DNA of 64,000 bases from Elymus sibiricus (GCA_039707655.1 CM077664.1:123602485-123666484); one strand, 5' to 3'; shown: positions 10,361 to 21,747, counted from the stretch's first letter. The notes: generated from the letters alone by a model not told the origin. Numbers and translations are program-made.

Positions 10361-11939
10361 TGTAGGATCGAAAGTATGTCTAGAGGGGGGTGATTAGACT
10401 ACTTGACCAAATAAAACCTAACCTTTTCCCAATTTTAGTTGTGGGCAGATTTTAGCAATAGTATATGTCAAGCATCACCCTACACATGCAATTCTAAGAG
10501 TATAGCAGCGGAAAGTAAGCAATTGCATATGTATGTAAAGGAGGGGATCGGAGATTTCAAACGCAATGAAGACACGGTGGTTTTTGGCGTGGTTCCGATA
10601 GGTGGTGCTATCGTACGTCCACGTTGATGGAGACTTCAACCCACGAAGGGTAATGGCTGCGTGAGTCCACGGAGGGCTCCACCCACGAAGGGTCCACGAA
10701 GAAGCAACCTTGTCTATTCCACCATGGCTTACGTCCACGAAGGACTAGCCTCACTCGGGGTAGATCTTCACGAAGTAGGCGATCTCCTTGCCCTTACAAA
10801 CTCTTGGTTCAACTCCACATCATGTCGGAGGCTCCCAAGTGACACCTAACCAATCTAGGAGACACCACTCTCCAAAAGGTAATAGACGGTGTGTTGTTGA
10901 TGAAATCCTTGCTCTTGTGCTTCAAATGATAGTCTTCCCAGCACTCAAACAACTCCTCACAGATTTGGCTATGGTGGAAGAAGGATTTGAGTGGAAAGCA
11001 ACTTGGGAAAGGCTAGAGATCAAGGTTCAAATGGTAGGAATGGAATATCTTGATCTCAACACATGAGTAGGTGGTTCTCTCTCAGAAAATGTATGGTGGA
11101 AGTGTAGGCACGTTCTGATGGCTCTCCTTACTGAGAAGGAGGTTGTGGAGGGGTATATATAACCTCCACACAAAATCCAACCGTTACACACTTTTGACCC
11201 AACTCGGTGGCACCGAAACGATCATCTCGGTAGCACCGAACTGTGTAAAAGATATGAACTTTAGGAATCTCGGTGGGATCGATACGAACAACTCGGATGG
11301 ACCAAAGTGCAATGGCTTAGGGCAATCCTCATCTCGGTGGCACCGATTGCATCAACTCGGTAGGACCGAAGTGAAGCAACAAGGCAACAGAGACTTGGCA
11401 AGCCATCTCGGTGAGACCGATTTGCATAATTCGGTGAGACCGAAGTGAATGCAACCGATTACAGAGAGTTGGCAAGGCCATCTTGGTGGGACCAAGATCC
11501 ATTTTGGTGGATCCGATTTGTTAGGGTTTTGGCAGTGGCTAAGTCTTGGATGAACTCGGTGGGGCCGGATAGGAAATTTCGGTGGGGCCGAGTTGGAATG
11601 TAGGTTTAGGACATATTTGGAATTGAGATAGTGGTTGAGGGTTTAGGAACACTGTCACTAAGCAGTTGAGCAAAGAGACCATTAAGCAACACCTCATGCC
11701 CTTTTAATAGTATTTGCTTTCGTATGGACTCAATGTGATCTTGGATCACTAAACCAAAAATGTAGAGTCTTGTGCTTTTGCCAATCCTTGTCCTTAGCAT
11801 TTTGAGGGGTCCACGTCTCTAGTCCATGTCATGCCAATCAGTGAACATCCTGAAATCTTTAACTCGAATGGACATTAGTTCAATGAGATATATGTTGTTA
11901 TGAATTACCAAAACCACCAAGGGAGCAAATGTGCTTTCA
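10361..11939 (-). repeat. 3' LTR of copy A
   Basis: About 1.58 kb, TG...CA, nearly identical by eye to the 5' LTR at 18577-20159. It carries the palindrome array at about 11200-11600 and a minus-strand TATA (TATATATA, about 11153-11161). Small indels, for example in the run of G after CTAGA, distinguish the two LTRs. Confidence 0.92.
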
Positions 11940-11953
11940 ATCTCCCCCTTTTT
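11940..11953 (-). other. Polypurine tract of copy A
   Basis: On the minus strand AAAAAGGGGGAGAT lies directly before the 3' LTR. It is the expected plus-strand primer, and copies B and C have the same tract. Confidence 0.72.
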
Positions 11954-12476
11954 GGTAATTGATGACAACATATAGATCAAAGTTTCGACAAATGATTAAA
12001 TGAATGAAATACATCGTCGCTTTGAGAAGTATGTGATAAGCAAGAGCTCCCCCTAAATTTGTGCATTATTAAAAATTTGCATTTGAATGCAAATGCACAA
12101 TCGATTAGGCTCATTGGTCACTCTTCCATGTCACATACATCTTGGTGGAGCGCACAAAATGATATGATTGAAATAGAAAGCACGCATCACCAACATAAGT
12201 GAGTGATCATACAAGATAATGATAGACATAATCATGGAACATCACAATAAGCATAATATGATCAATCAGCATAGTGTCTCACAAGCATAAACGACAGGCA
12301 CTGTAGCAAGCACACATAACAAAGTATCAACAAGCAAATAAGGTAGCAAAAGAACTCTCGAGAGAAAAACCAACGACCAAAACACTCTCTCTCTCGAAGC
12401 CTATGATCTATACAAATTCTCCCCCTTTGGCAGCAAGTACCAAAAAGATCGAATAAGTATAGGGCTAGTCGACACT

Positions 12477-14549
12477 CTAAACGCGGTCCTCCGAAGCTCC
12501 TGAAGGCGATCTCCTGCTGGCAGCTCCGGTGAGCATAGACGGCGTGGAGATGAGAGCATCCGCGAAGACTTCTGCAGAAGTTTGCTGGGCTGGTGGAGTG
12601 GAGACCTGAGGTGGCACTGTGGCAGTAGCAGCTGGTGCAGATACTATGGTCCATGGATCCACAACTGGTATCGCAGCAGACCTGGCTGCTCTGGGCACTG
12701 TCTGAAAACGCTTTGTTGTTGGTTTGTCATCTCCACTGTCATCGGATGGGGCTGTCTTGACAGCATCAACATCATTCTGTAGCTGTTCCACGGTAGTCTA
12801 AATCTCAGTCACCTTGACATCCAAATCATGAAATTTAGTTTCAATGATCCGCTCAAAACTAGCCTGGGTCTGGGTGAGGTTGGCCAAACTTCGCTCAATC
12901 CTCAGAGTGGCTTCAAGAAGATATGTCATCTGATCCTTGGGTGTCTTGAGATTGGCAATTGGAGCATTTGGAGCTGATGCCTCCTGAGCTGCTTTTGCTT
13001 CTTTGGCTTTGCGAATCTCCTCTTGGGCTTGTGCTGAAGTGGGATGCGAAGGATCCATCACTATGACATTGTCCTCAAACTCTGGACGGAGTGGCAAGTG
13101 CTCTCGATCAAGAAGGTATGTGCTGGTTCCAACCTTGGAATTGATCAATAACTGAATATGTGGACCATAACCGCACGATCTCTTCTGATCTGCTGTAGTC
13201 CTCTTGATAGTCTCTACTATCAGGCTCATCACCTTGAATTTCTGAGGTGTATCAAACAAATGCAGCAAATTGATGGAGTGGCCACGAATCATTTTGTCAT
13301 CTCCTGACTTGGGTAGCAGAGTGTACTGCAATATGGTGTTCGTGGTGGCCAGTCCTGGTAGCCGATGCTTCACTAATCCAAGTTTGTGTGTCTCTATATC
13401 CTTGTGAGGAATTGCAGTGTACATGTTCTTCATGGTGTTGTGATCCATCTTGAGCTTGGCATAGATATCAATGTCATCGTCCTCTTCCTTGGGTGCACCA
13501 AGAAGACTTGCCCACTCAGAGATGGTTGACTGGTACCTTATACCCTCAGTCATCCACACTATTCTGCCATCTGGATAGAAATGAGCAGTAGAGTAGAATT
13601 GCATGACCATTTCATCATTCCACTTGGTCAACTTCTTTCCAACAAACTCGTCAACTCCTGCAATCCTGAAGCTTTCATGGACATGGGGAAAATAATCCTC
13701 ATTCTCATCGATGTATTCCCAGTCCACCCACTTCATGTCACTGACTATGGGCTTCTTATCAAGCAAAACTGTCTCATAAAAGTCATGTTGTTCACGGGTG
13801 TGAAAGCGATAGTCACAAGCTGTCTTCCTCCTTATGGCATAAGGATCTGATGTCCTCCATTGACGTAGTCCTTTATCCTTTCTTAGCATCATGTTCTCCG
13901 CAACTGGGTGTGCATTGTCATGTTCTGGTATCTTAGCTTCAATTTTCTGAGCACTAGAGGCTCTTCATCAACATTTGACTCAGGCACTGGGGCCTTGTTC
14001 TTCTCAGCAGCTGATATGTTCCTGGTTGACCTCTTGGGTGCAGACACCTTAGGCTTAGACTTGGGGGCAATAGTCTTGATTGCATCAGACATAAGTTTCT
14101 GAGCTTTTGCAGGGGGTGCAGTGGCTGCTGGATCATCCTCCTCTTCTTCCTCCTCATCCATCATCATGGAGGGTCTGCCAATCACACGGGTAGTAGTCTT
14201 CCTTACTCTCTTCTTCTTAGCAGCTGATACAGTGTCACTAGGCTCTTCAAGAGTGTATTGCACAGTTTGTTTTTGGCACTTTCCACACAACAGTTCTTTC
14301 TTTGACAGTTGATGGTTTGGTGTTGTACTCCTTAGCAAGCACGACTCTCTTTTTCTTGGTTGCAGCTTCACTCGCAACAAAGTCCTCATCCTCACTGTCC
14401 GAGGTTTTCTTCTTCCTTGTTCTGGTTGCAGCTTTAAGAAGATCTGGAGAGCTCCTCTCTCCCTCATAGAAACTTTCAGCTGGGCTTGATCCTTCACTCA
14501 TATCTGTCTGCTATTCAGATCTGTTCTGACTGTCACTGTTGTCTGACAT
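12477..14549 (-). pseudogene. Second ORF of copy A (plant transposon-protein-like)
   Basis: From the minus-strand ATG at 14549 (MSDNSDSQN) the product runs through a Ser/Glu/Lys-rich N-terminus with basic stretches (KKKRV, KSKPKVSAPKRSTRN) and an acidic run (DEEEEEEDD). Then come a globular domain of about 300 residues (DFYETVLLDKKPIVSDMKWVD, FPHVHESFRIAGVDEFVG, STISEWASLLGAP) and a helical C-terminus. It is broken by a TAG soon after the start, frame shifts near 14270 and 13900, and a TAG at about 12797 where copy C reads CAG. The globular part resembles the 'putative plant transposon protein' domain; its function is not known. The basic and acidic N-terminus suggests nuclear targeting, which is inference. 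Confidence 0.8.
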
Positions 14550-14689
14550 CTTGCTGAGCTGACCCTGTGAATAGATAGGTATGGGCAGAGTAGATGAGTC
14601 ATCACAAAAAACAGATTGCTTTTCATAAAAAATGAGTTCAAACTTTAGTTCTAGGTTTTCACAGAATGCATTTCGGATGGACCGAGTTA

Positions 14690-15490
14690 ATCATTTCAGT
14701 GATACCGAAGCACACTACAGAGACCTTGCACGCCATTTCGGTCAGACCGATATGGGGTTCGGTGGCTCCGAGATGCTACGGTTTCACAGAGATTTTACTT
14801 TCGGTCTCACCGATTCGCACAACTCGGTGGCACCGAGATGTACTAGTGCTATGGCCAGGGCCAAATCGGTGGCACCGAAAATTACAATTCGGTCGGTCCG
14901 AGATGCGTTCGGCGGAAACCTAACCCTAATTTTTTTGCTCGAATCTTGTTCTTACGAACTAATCTGGTGGACAGAGTATTGCATTCGTGGCAAGAATTCA
15001 GGGCATTCCAATCATGCATTGAATCGGAAATGGGAGCACGAGAGGGATCAAATCTCACCCTAACTCGGTGGAGATTCTCTGCGGCGGCAAAGGCGGTGGA
15101 GATTGCCGTTGACGGCGACGGAGTCCTGCGGCGAAGGCGCACAGGAGACGACGGCGACGATCCGGAGACCAAGGGGGCGGCAGCAATGGGGCGCGGGCGC
15201 GTGACGTTTGAAGTAATTTTCAACCACACAGGCCGCTGGATATATATACCCATGTGCTGTCGGTGGCACCGAGTGGAACAAATTGGTAGCACCGAGACGT
15301 GCAACTGCTTATAGTTACAGCAACTCGGTGGCACCGAGTTGGTCTAATCGGTAGCACCGAGATGAAAACCTAGATCAGTCTAAGTGATTTCGGTTCGACC
15401 GAGTTTGAGTGAGTTGGTTCGGCCGAAATCAACTAGAAGGTTTTGGAGGTTCAGCCCTTTCAGATCTGTGGCTCCGAGTGCTCCTCACCC
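14690..15490. repeat. Internal array of TCGGT-N3-ACCGA palindromes, copy A
   Basis: Two clusters (about 14690-14910 and 15260-15490) contain many exact or one-off copies of the 13-base palindrome TCGGT-N3-ACCGA, for example TCGGTGGCACCGA, TCGGTAGCACCGA and TCGGTCAGACCGA. They resemble the array in the LTR. The cluster at 15260-15490 sits directly upstream, on the minus strand, of the TATA box at 15250-15238. The other falls in the leader before the second ORF. Copy B has the same layout at about 34845-35660. Confidence 0.8.
15238..15250 (-). promoter_or_regulatory. Internal TATA box upstream of the second ORF, copy A
   Basis: On the minus strand GGGTATATATATCCAGCGG lies just downstream of a palindrome cluster, like the TATA in the LTR. 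A leader of about 0.7 kb follows before the ATG at 14549. It has a GC-rich part with many CCGCC/CCGTCG words, typical of a grass 5' UTR. A splice could remove part of it. Copy B keeps the block at 35414-35398. That the second ORF has its own promoter is inference. Confidence 0.5.
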
Positions 15491-15499
15491 GGAGGGTCC

Positions 15500-16300
15500 G
15501 AAAATGACTTGTTCAATTTTTGTGATGCAGCAAGAATAGAATTTGAGACAAGAAAGCATAGATAGCTAGAGAAGGTACTTAGGCATTCTTGTACATCCAC
15601 TTGGCCAGAAAAACCAAGACAACCAAAACAACAAATGGATGTCCTCGAATGATGAAAACATGCAAACCAACATGCTCACTCAATAAGATAGCAAATGAAA
15701 TATGTGTCAAACATGCACAACCAATTCTAGCATCTATCAAGCAATGGCGATGACTAGGTCATCTATATATGAGTATATTGACTTAGGAGCCAAATGAGAA
15801 CATTTGATCATAGGTAATACTCATCCTTTAAGCACAAGTGGGATTACCACTTTTACATAAAGCATTAATGTGTTCACACCGTTAGAGTTGCTTTAGCTCA
15901 ATTGATTAGAGCAAAGCTCCCCCTAGATGTGATATCCCCCCTAAGAGGGATGAACTAACCTTGGGTTTTGTCGATGATGACTTCATGTAGATGTTGAAGA
16001 TGTGGATGCTCAATGTTGATGTAGACCATCAAGAGTTGGGAGCAATCCTTTGGAGTTTTGTGCTTTCAATACCTACATGGGTTAGTCCCACACAAGGAAC
16101 ATACAAGGATATCCATAGACATAGAGTGAAATACACATATGATGATGTCCATAAATGCATTGATTACCTTGTCCCTTGCCTTACCAACAAGAGGGTTTGT
16201 GACTCCATGAACTAGTGCAAGATGTGGAAGTTAGTTGCACAAGTCCTTGCCATAAATAATATGAGTGAAGTTTGTTGGCGGAGTCACCCTCAAGAACTCT
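15500..16300 (-). other. Untranslated region between gag and internal promoter, copy A
   Basis: No gene is seen. AT-rich sequence conserved with copy B (35660-36462), including GCTCCCCCTAGATATGATATCCCCCC-type purine/pyrimidine blocks near 15920. Short ORFs here are not shared in frame between copies in a way that suggests coding. Confidence 0.55.
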
Positions 16301-18492
16301 CTAGTTCTTCTTCTTTTGGACCCACATCAACTTGATGGGAATCCTTGGACTTGTAGTAGCACTTGATGAAGTAGAACTTGATGAAGTCTTGGGAACCCAC
16401 TTGACCATGGCTTGAGGAGCTTCTTCAAATGGATCAATCTCTTCTTGGAGCTTGTCCTTGCCTTTTAGCTTGTGGTCTTGTGGTGGAAGATCTTCTTGAG
16501 CTTGTGTTCCCTTGAAGGAAGTAGGATCATACTTCTCTTGTTGAGGAACAAACTTCGTCTTGGGGTATTGATCTTCTTCCCACTCAACTCCATCGGCATT
16601 GAACTTTCGTTCAAAACCAACACCTTGGTTCTTCCGGTACCTTCCTTGCTTGCGTACAATTTCCTCAAATTGTTTACTCCCAGCAAGACTCTTGTAGACA
16701 CCTTTTTCTATAATTCCTTTCAATAGCATATTTTCTTGCTCAAGTGTAACTTGGCTAAGAGAATCATTAGTGGAATCAATAGAACTACTAGAAGCAACAA
16801 CATTGGATTTAGCATTGTTATTGTTACTACTAGAGGTAGAACCATTTTTACCCTTGTTGCTAGTTTGCTTAGGTTTAACTTGTGGCATAAAGGTAGACAA
16901 GAGGAAACGCTTGGCAAGATATGAAGAACTCTTCTTTCGAAGATCATCATTGATAGCTTTAAGAAACTCATGCTCTTGCTCTAAATTTAGCTTCTCTAAG
17001 CGTAGCTTCTCATGAGTTCTCAGAAGTTCTCTATGATCCTCTTGAGTTGTTTCATGAGCTAACTTAAGAGCATTTAGTTCTTTAGTTAGACACTCAATCT
17101 CCTTCATAGCATTGTCACTCGTTTCCTCTTGACTATCATGATTACTAGCATTTTCATTATAGCTCACATTACTAGCCCTATCAACAAGTAAATCATCATC
17201 ACCAAGCAAATCATCTTCATCACTATTGAAATCAAGATACTCGGGTGTGATACCTTGGGGCCTTTTGCCATGAAGCATCTTCCAATTCCTTCATTTGGTG
17301 AGTCAAATAGATCATAGGAGTTGGATGACACAAGTGCAAGTCCGGCAACACCTTCATCTTCACTATAGTCGGAGTTGGAGTGATAACTTCTCTCGGAGTG
17401 GTTGTCGGACTCGGAGCCGGAAACCCATTCACCAACATGAGCTTGATGTCTTCTTCTTGTGTAGCTCTTAGATGACTTGTCCTTCCTCTCCGAATCATTG
17501 CTTCTTCGAGAGTGTCTTCGTTCATAACGATCATCTCTACTCCTTCTCCCCTTATGAGGTGATTCATCTCTTCTATGTCTTCCTGTTGGTGATTCGTCTC
17601 TTTTCTTGTAGGGAGCCGTACACTCATTGGAATAGTGTCCAGGCTTTCCACAATTGTAGCAATTACGCTCACGACTTGATGATCTTCTCTCATAGTGTCT
17701 TGAGCTAGAGCTTCTTTCTTTCCCTTTGTTCTTGTAGAACTTGTTGATCCTTTTCACCATTAGGCTAATCTCTTCATTGGATACTAGCTTGTCACTTGAA
17801 GTTGTTGGAGCATCGGTTGAGGCTTTGTAAGCACCACTTGATTTGTTGTGTAGCTCCTCTTTGTCCTTGAGTGACATTTCTTGAGCAACAATCCTTCCAA
17901 TGACTTCCGTGGGCTTGAGATCTTTGTAATTTGGCATCATTTGGACCAATGTGCAGACGGTATCATATTTTCCATCCAAAGCTCTAAGTATCTTCTTGAT
18001 GATGAATTTGTCGGTCATCTCTTCACTTCCTAAGCCGCCAATCTCATTTGTGATGAGAGCAAGCCTAGAGTACATCTCAGCGACTCCTTCACCATCCTTC
18101 ATTTTGAACTTTTCAAGTTGACTTTGAAGCACATCCAACATAGATTCCTTGACGGACTCGGTACCCTCATGCATATCAACCAAAGTATCCCAAATTTCCT
18201 TTGCATTCTCGAGGCGGCTGATTTTGTTGAATTCTTCGGGACATAAACCGTTGAATAGAATGTCACAAGCTTGTGCATTGTATTGCAACATCTTCAATTC
18301 TTCCGGGGTTGCTTCACGATCCGGTTCCTTGCCATCCTCAAAGAAATCACCTTGCAAGCCAACACGAACAACAGCCCAAACGGCGGGGTTATGACCAAGA
18401 ATATGCATTTTCATCTTATGTTTCCAACTAGCAAAGTTTGTACCATCAAAATATGGACCTCTATGGTGATAGTTACCCTCACTAGACGCCAT
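16301..18492 (-). pseudogene. Copia-type gag of copy A
   Basis: ATG at 18492 gives MASSEGNYHHRGPYFDGTNF, the start typical of Copia gag (UBN2-like). The gag helices follow (NAQACDILFNGL, AKEIWDTLVDMHEGTESVKE, EMYSRLALITNEI, KILRALDGKYDTV). Near residue 280 is a CCHC zinc knuckle (CYNCGKPGHYSNEC), followed by Arg/Ser-rich repeats, a coiled-coil stretch (EIECLTKELNALKLAHETTQED) and a long C-terminal tail, about 730 residues in all. It should coat the element RNA. It is broken by loss of one G in the G-run near 17242-17245 (copy B has one more). Otherwise the frame is open. Confidence 0.88.
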
Positions 18493-18562
18493 ACTCTCCT
18501 AGGTTGTGAAACCAAGGCTATGATCACCAAAGCAATGGAAATCAAGGCTTACGGAGACCAAT

Positions 18563-18574
18563 GCTCTGATACCA
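18563..18574 (-). other. Primer-binding site of copy A (tRNA-iMet type)
   Basis: On the minus strand TGGTATCAGAGC follows the 5' LTR by two bases. It is the standard plant Copia primer site, complementary to the 3' end of initiator methionine tRNA. Copy B has it at 38726-38737. Confidence 0.9.
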
Positions 18575-18576
18575 CT

Positions 18577-20159
18577 TGTAGGATCGAAAGTATGTCTAGA
18601 GGGGGGGGGGTGATTAGACTACTTGACCAAATAAAACCTAACCTTTTCCCAATTTTAGTTGTGGGCAGATTTTAGCAATAGTATATGTCAAGCATCACCC
18701 TACACATGCAATTCTATGAGTATAGCAGCGGAAAGTAAGCAATTGCATATGTATGTAAAGGAGGGGATCGGAGATTTCAAACGCAATGAAGACACGGTAG
18801 TTTTTGGCGTGGTTCCGATAGGTGGTGCTATCGTACGTCCACGCTGATGGATACTTCAACCCACGAAGGGTAACGGATGCGCGAGTCCACGGAGGGCTCC
18901 ACCCACGAAGGGTCCACGAAGAAGCAACCTTGTCTATTCCACCATGACTTACGTCCACGAAGGACTAGCCTCACTCGGGGTAGATCTTCACGAAGTAGGC
19001 GATCTCCTTGCCCTTACAAACTCTTGGTTCAACTCCACATCATGTTGGAGGCTCCCAAGTGACACCTAACCAATCTAGGAGACACCACTCTCCAAAAGGT
19101 AATAGACGGTGTGTTGTTGATGAACTCCTTGCTCTTGTGCTTCAAATGATAGTCTTCCCAGCACTCAAACAACTCCTCACAGATTTGGCTATGGTGGAAG
19201 AAAGATTTGAGTGGAAAGCAACTTGGGAAAGGCTAGAGATCAAGGTTCAAATGGTAGGAATGGAATATCTTGATCTCAACACATGAGTAGGTGGTTCTCT
19301 CTCAGAAAATGTATGGTGGAAGTGTAGGCACGTTCTGATGGCTCTCCTTACTGAGAAGGAGGTGGTGGAGGGGTATATATAGCCTCCACACAAAATCCAA
19401 CCGTTACACACTTTTGACCCAACTCGGTGGCACCGAAACAATCATCTCGGTAGCACCGAACTGTGTAAAATATATGAACTTTAGGAATCTCGGTGGGACC
19501 GATACGAACAACTCGGATGGACCGAAGTGCAATGGCTTAGGGCAATCCTCATCTCGGTGGCACCGATTGCATCAACTCGGTAGGACCAAAGTGAAGCAAC
19601 AAGGCAACAGAGACTTGGCAAGCCATCTCGGTGAGACCGATTTGCATAATTCGGTGAGACCGAAGTGAATGCAACCAATTACAGAGAGTTGGCAAGGCCA
19701 TCTCGGTGGGACCGAGATCCATTTCGGTGGATCCGATTTGTTAGGGTTTTGGTAGTGGCTAAGTCTTGGATGAACTCGGTGGGGCCAGATAGGAAATTTC
19801 GGTGGGGCCGAGTTGGAATGTAGGTTTAGGACATATTTGGAATTGAGATAGTGGTTGAGGGTTTAGGAACATTGTCACTAAGCACTTGAGCAAAGAGACC
19901 ATTAAGCAACACCTCATCCCCTTTTAATAGTATTGGCTTTCCTATGGACTCAATGTGATCTTGGATCACTAAACCAAAAATGGAGACTCTTGTGCTTTTG
20001 CCAATCCTTGTCCTTAGCATTTTGAGGGGTCCACGTCTCTAGTCCATGCCATGCCAATCATTGAACATCCTGAAATCTTTAACTTGAATGGACATTAGTT
20101 CAATGAGATATATGTTGTTATGAATTACCAAAACCACCAAGGGAGCAAATGTGCTTTCA
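18577..20159 (-). repeat. 5' LTR of copy A
   Basis: 1583 bp, TGAAAGCACATTTG...CGATCCTACA on the minus strand. It carries the palindrome array (about 19420-19810) and a TATATATA at about 19373-19381. It lies between the primer site and the GACGG target duplication. Confidence 0.93.
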
Positions 20160-20342
20160 GACGGCCGCTGACCCATCGCCAGCCGGCCTTGAGGCCATCC
20201 GAACCTGGCACGGGGCCGAGCCCAGCGGGCTAGCGTTGGGAAGCCGGACGAACGGCCAGCCGGACTTGAGGGGCACGAGCTACCCCAAAGTTTTGAAAAG
20301 GCTCCGGGCTCTGTTGCCTACCCGGGGGTTATCCCCCCAACA

Positions 20343-21063
20343 AGGAATGTGCAGTAATTTTTGAGTGGGTCGTTTTTATAGCCCAGTGCTAAGTGGGAAC
20401 ACGTTTAGGTTTGATCGGTGTGAACAGATTTGTAATTATTTATTGCGTGGTAATTTGGAATGTGATGGGAAACAAGCTCAAACATTATTGATGGTTTTGG
20501 GTTCGAAGCCCGAAACGGTTCCCGGAAGGTGTACGTGGGCCCGCATTCTCGGATGTGTATGTGTCTGTCCAGTATCACAAACAGTCCAGATATTGGCGGC
20601 GTGTCCGATGGATGGGCCGTCTCGCCTCCCACGCGTGCCAGATGGTTGGCCAGAACTGCTATACGTAGGTGGTTGCTCGCCGTTGAGGCGGCCGCGGCGC
20701 GCTCTGCTCGCGTCCCTTTGCATGCTCTGCTCGACGTTGAGGTGACCGCGGCATGCTCTGCTCGCGTCCCTCCGCGCGCGCTCTTTCAGCGGTTGGGGCC
20801 GGCGCACGATCATGTTTTGGGTGCCATATGCATGCGGTTGCATCCGCGTGCATCGCCATGATGCAGTTAATACGTGCGGCACGATGCAGCTACACGCTGC
20901 AACAACTACCATCTGCGCGCGCCGATACTCCAGGCCGTTCGGCCTCCCCATTTATTCCCACGACCATTATAAACTTAGTCTCTTCAACCTTTTGATTGTG
21001 CCCCACAACACAACAAGCACACCCACGACGACACATAGAGAGAGGATATACAGCGGTGCTCCA
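20343..21063 (+). other. Low-copy flank and 5' region of the exonuclease-like gene
   Basis: After the LTR of F, ordinary DNA resumes. It contains GC-rich tandem-like words (CTCTGCTCGCGTCCCT about 20700 and 20757) and a TATA box at 20968-20973 followed by CTTAGTCTCTTCAACC. The leader of about 60-90 bases before the ATG at 21064 has CACAACACAACAAGCAC, common in plant 5' UTRs. The reading frame stays open upstream of the ATG, but that part lies partly before the TATA box and is not counted. Confidence 0.5.
20968..20973 (+). promoter_or_regulatory. Putative TATA box of the exonuclease-like gene
   Basis: CCATTATAAACTTAG lies about 95 bases upstream of the ATG at 21064, at a spacing usual for a plant core promoter plus a short leader. 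No other TATA-like word is closer. Confidence 0.5.
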
Positions 21064-21747
21064 ATGGAGTTCGGCGTGCATCGTGTGGACACCCATGTGA
21101 GGGGGAAGGACCTCTTGGTGGTGTACACCTTTGACCCGGCCGTGATGGAGGACTCCATCAACACCATGGAGCAGTTGCTTGCTAAGGATGACAAGTACAA
21201 AGTGGTCGGCTTCGACCTCCAGTACAATGCCGGTCGTCCCGGGGTTGATCAGACGGTTGTCGTTGCCCAGTTGTGCGTGGGCCATCACGTCTTCGTCTAC
21301 CACTACTGCCTGACCACAAGGCCTTGCGAGCGTTTCGCCAGGTTTGTCAATAGCCCCAACTACAAGTTCGCTATGGTGGACACCGCCGACGATGTAAAAG
21401 CGCTCCAGATTTTGGGCTTGGCCTGCCCGAAGCTTGTCGACATCCGTGGCCACTACAGGGTCTGGGGCAACACGAAGAAGGACTCCCTGGTTGAACTTGC
21501 CGCGGCCAGCATCGACCCCTACTACAAAAACATGAAAGAAGGTTCCAAGAAAAATCCTGCAGCCTGGCACGGTGCCTGGGTGCGGAGACTGGATGAAGCT
21601 CCCCTCAAGTTCGTAGCCAAGAATGTGTACACATGCTACGAGATGCACAGGCAGATCGTCGACATGAGGGAGTGCCTCCTTCCTGTAAACGACGAGGGAT
21701 TGAGCCACCAGCAGAGCAGCAGCGTCAAGCATCACAAGAAGAAGTAG
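21064..21747 (+). CDS. 3'-5' exonuclease-like (DnaQ/WRN-exo fold) protein, single exon
   Basis: This intact 227-residue, intron-less ORF starts MEFGVHRVDTHVRGKDLLVV and has the RNase H-like exonuclease pattern of the small Werner-exonuclease-like proteins that are numerous in grasses: strand VVGFDLQY (48-54), QTVVVAQLCVGHHVFVYH (63-80), FARFVNSPNYKFAMVDTADDVKAL (91-114), CPKLVDIRGHYRVWG (121-135) and a basic tail ending VKHHKKK. In active members the first motif is D-x-E; here it is D51-L-Q53, so the glutamate is lost. The last motif (Y-x3-D) reads YTCYE. Catalysis is therefore doubtful, though nucleic-acid or protein binding may remain. It lies just upstream of a CACTA 3' end and might be carried by that element; the other CACTA end is not visible. 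Start chosen from the TATA position and lack of family sequence upstream. Confidence 0.78.
   Translation: MEFGVHRVDTHVRGKDLLVVYTFDPAVMEDSINTMEQLLAKDDKYKVVGFDLQYNAGRPGVDQTVVVAQLCVGHHVFVYHYCLTTRPCERFARFVNSPNYKFAMVDTADDVKALQILGLACPKLVDIRGHYRVWGNTKKDSLVELAAASIDPYYKNMKEGSKKNPAAWHGAWVRRLDEAPLKFVAKNVYTCYEMHRQIVDMRECLLPVNDEGLSHQQSSSVKHHKKK

Larger units (their letters stand above)
10361..20159 (-). mobile_element. Non-autonomous Copia-like element, copy A (complete)
   Basis: This 9.8-kb insertion has two LTRs, a TSD of GACGG on both sides (10356-10360 and 20160-20164), a tRNA-iMet-type primer-binding site and a polypurine tract. On the minus strand it reads 5' LTR, gag (18492-16301), an untranslated region, an internal promoter-like block, second ORF (14549-12477), 3' LTR. 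It has no protease, integrase, RT or RNase H, so a helper must supply them. Gag type and primer site put it in Copia; the second ORF is an accessory gene. It is inserted in the LTR of Gypsy F. Confidence 0.93.
9660..20342 (-). mobile_element. Remnant of Gypsy element F (5' LTR and PBS), interrupted
   Basis: F is visible only as its 5' LTR, in two pieces (9725-10355 and 20165-20342), plus about 65 bp of leader with the primer-binding site. Copy A splits the LTR; Gypsy D cuts the leader. On the minus strand the LTR starts TGTTGGGGGGATAACCCCC (20342) and ends TTTCACCACA (9725). TCTTATAGCCCGACC at about 10050-10064 (+) marks a possible TATA region. The bases outside its start (AGGAA, 20343-20347) would be one TSD copy. 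F is the oldest layer seen in the left part of the window. Confidence 0.7.

Noticed and set aside
9464..10393. Several + strand frames of 60-180 codons across the D and F LTRs
   Set aside because: They cross element borders and insertion points (9659/9660 and 10360/10361), so they cannot be single genes. GC-rich LTR sequence explains them.
14690..15490. CRISPR-like or satellite-like array
   Set aside because: The repeated unit is only a 13-base palindrome with irregular spacing and no unique spacers of constant length. The context is a plant retrotransposon.
18563..18574. tRNA gene
   Set aside because: Only the 12-base complement of a tRNA 3' end is present, as a primer-binding site. No cloverleaf is present. 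The same applies to 38726, 49452, 54016 and 58173.
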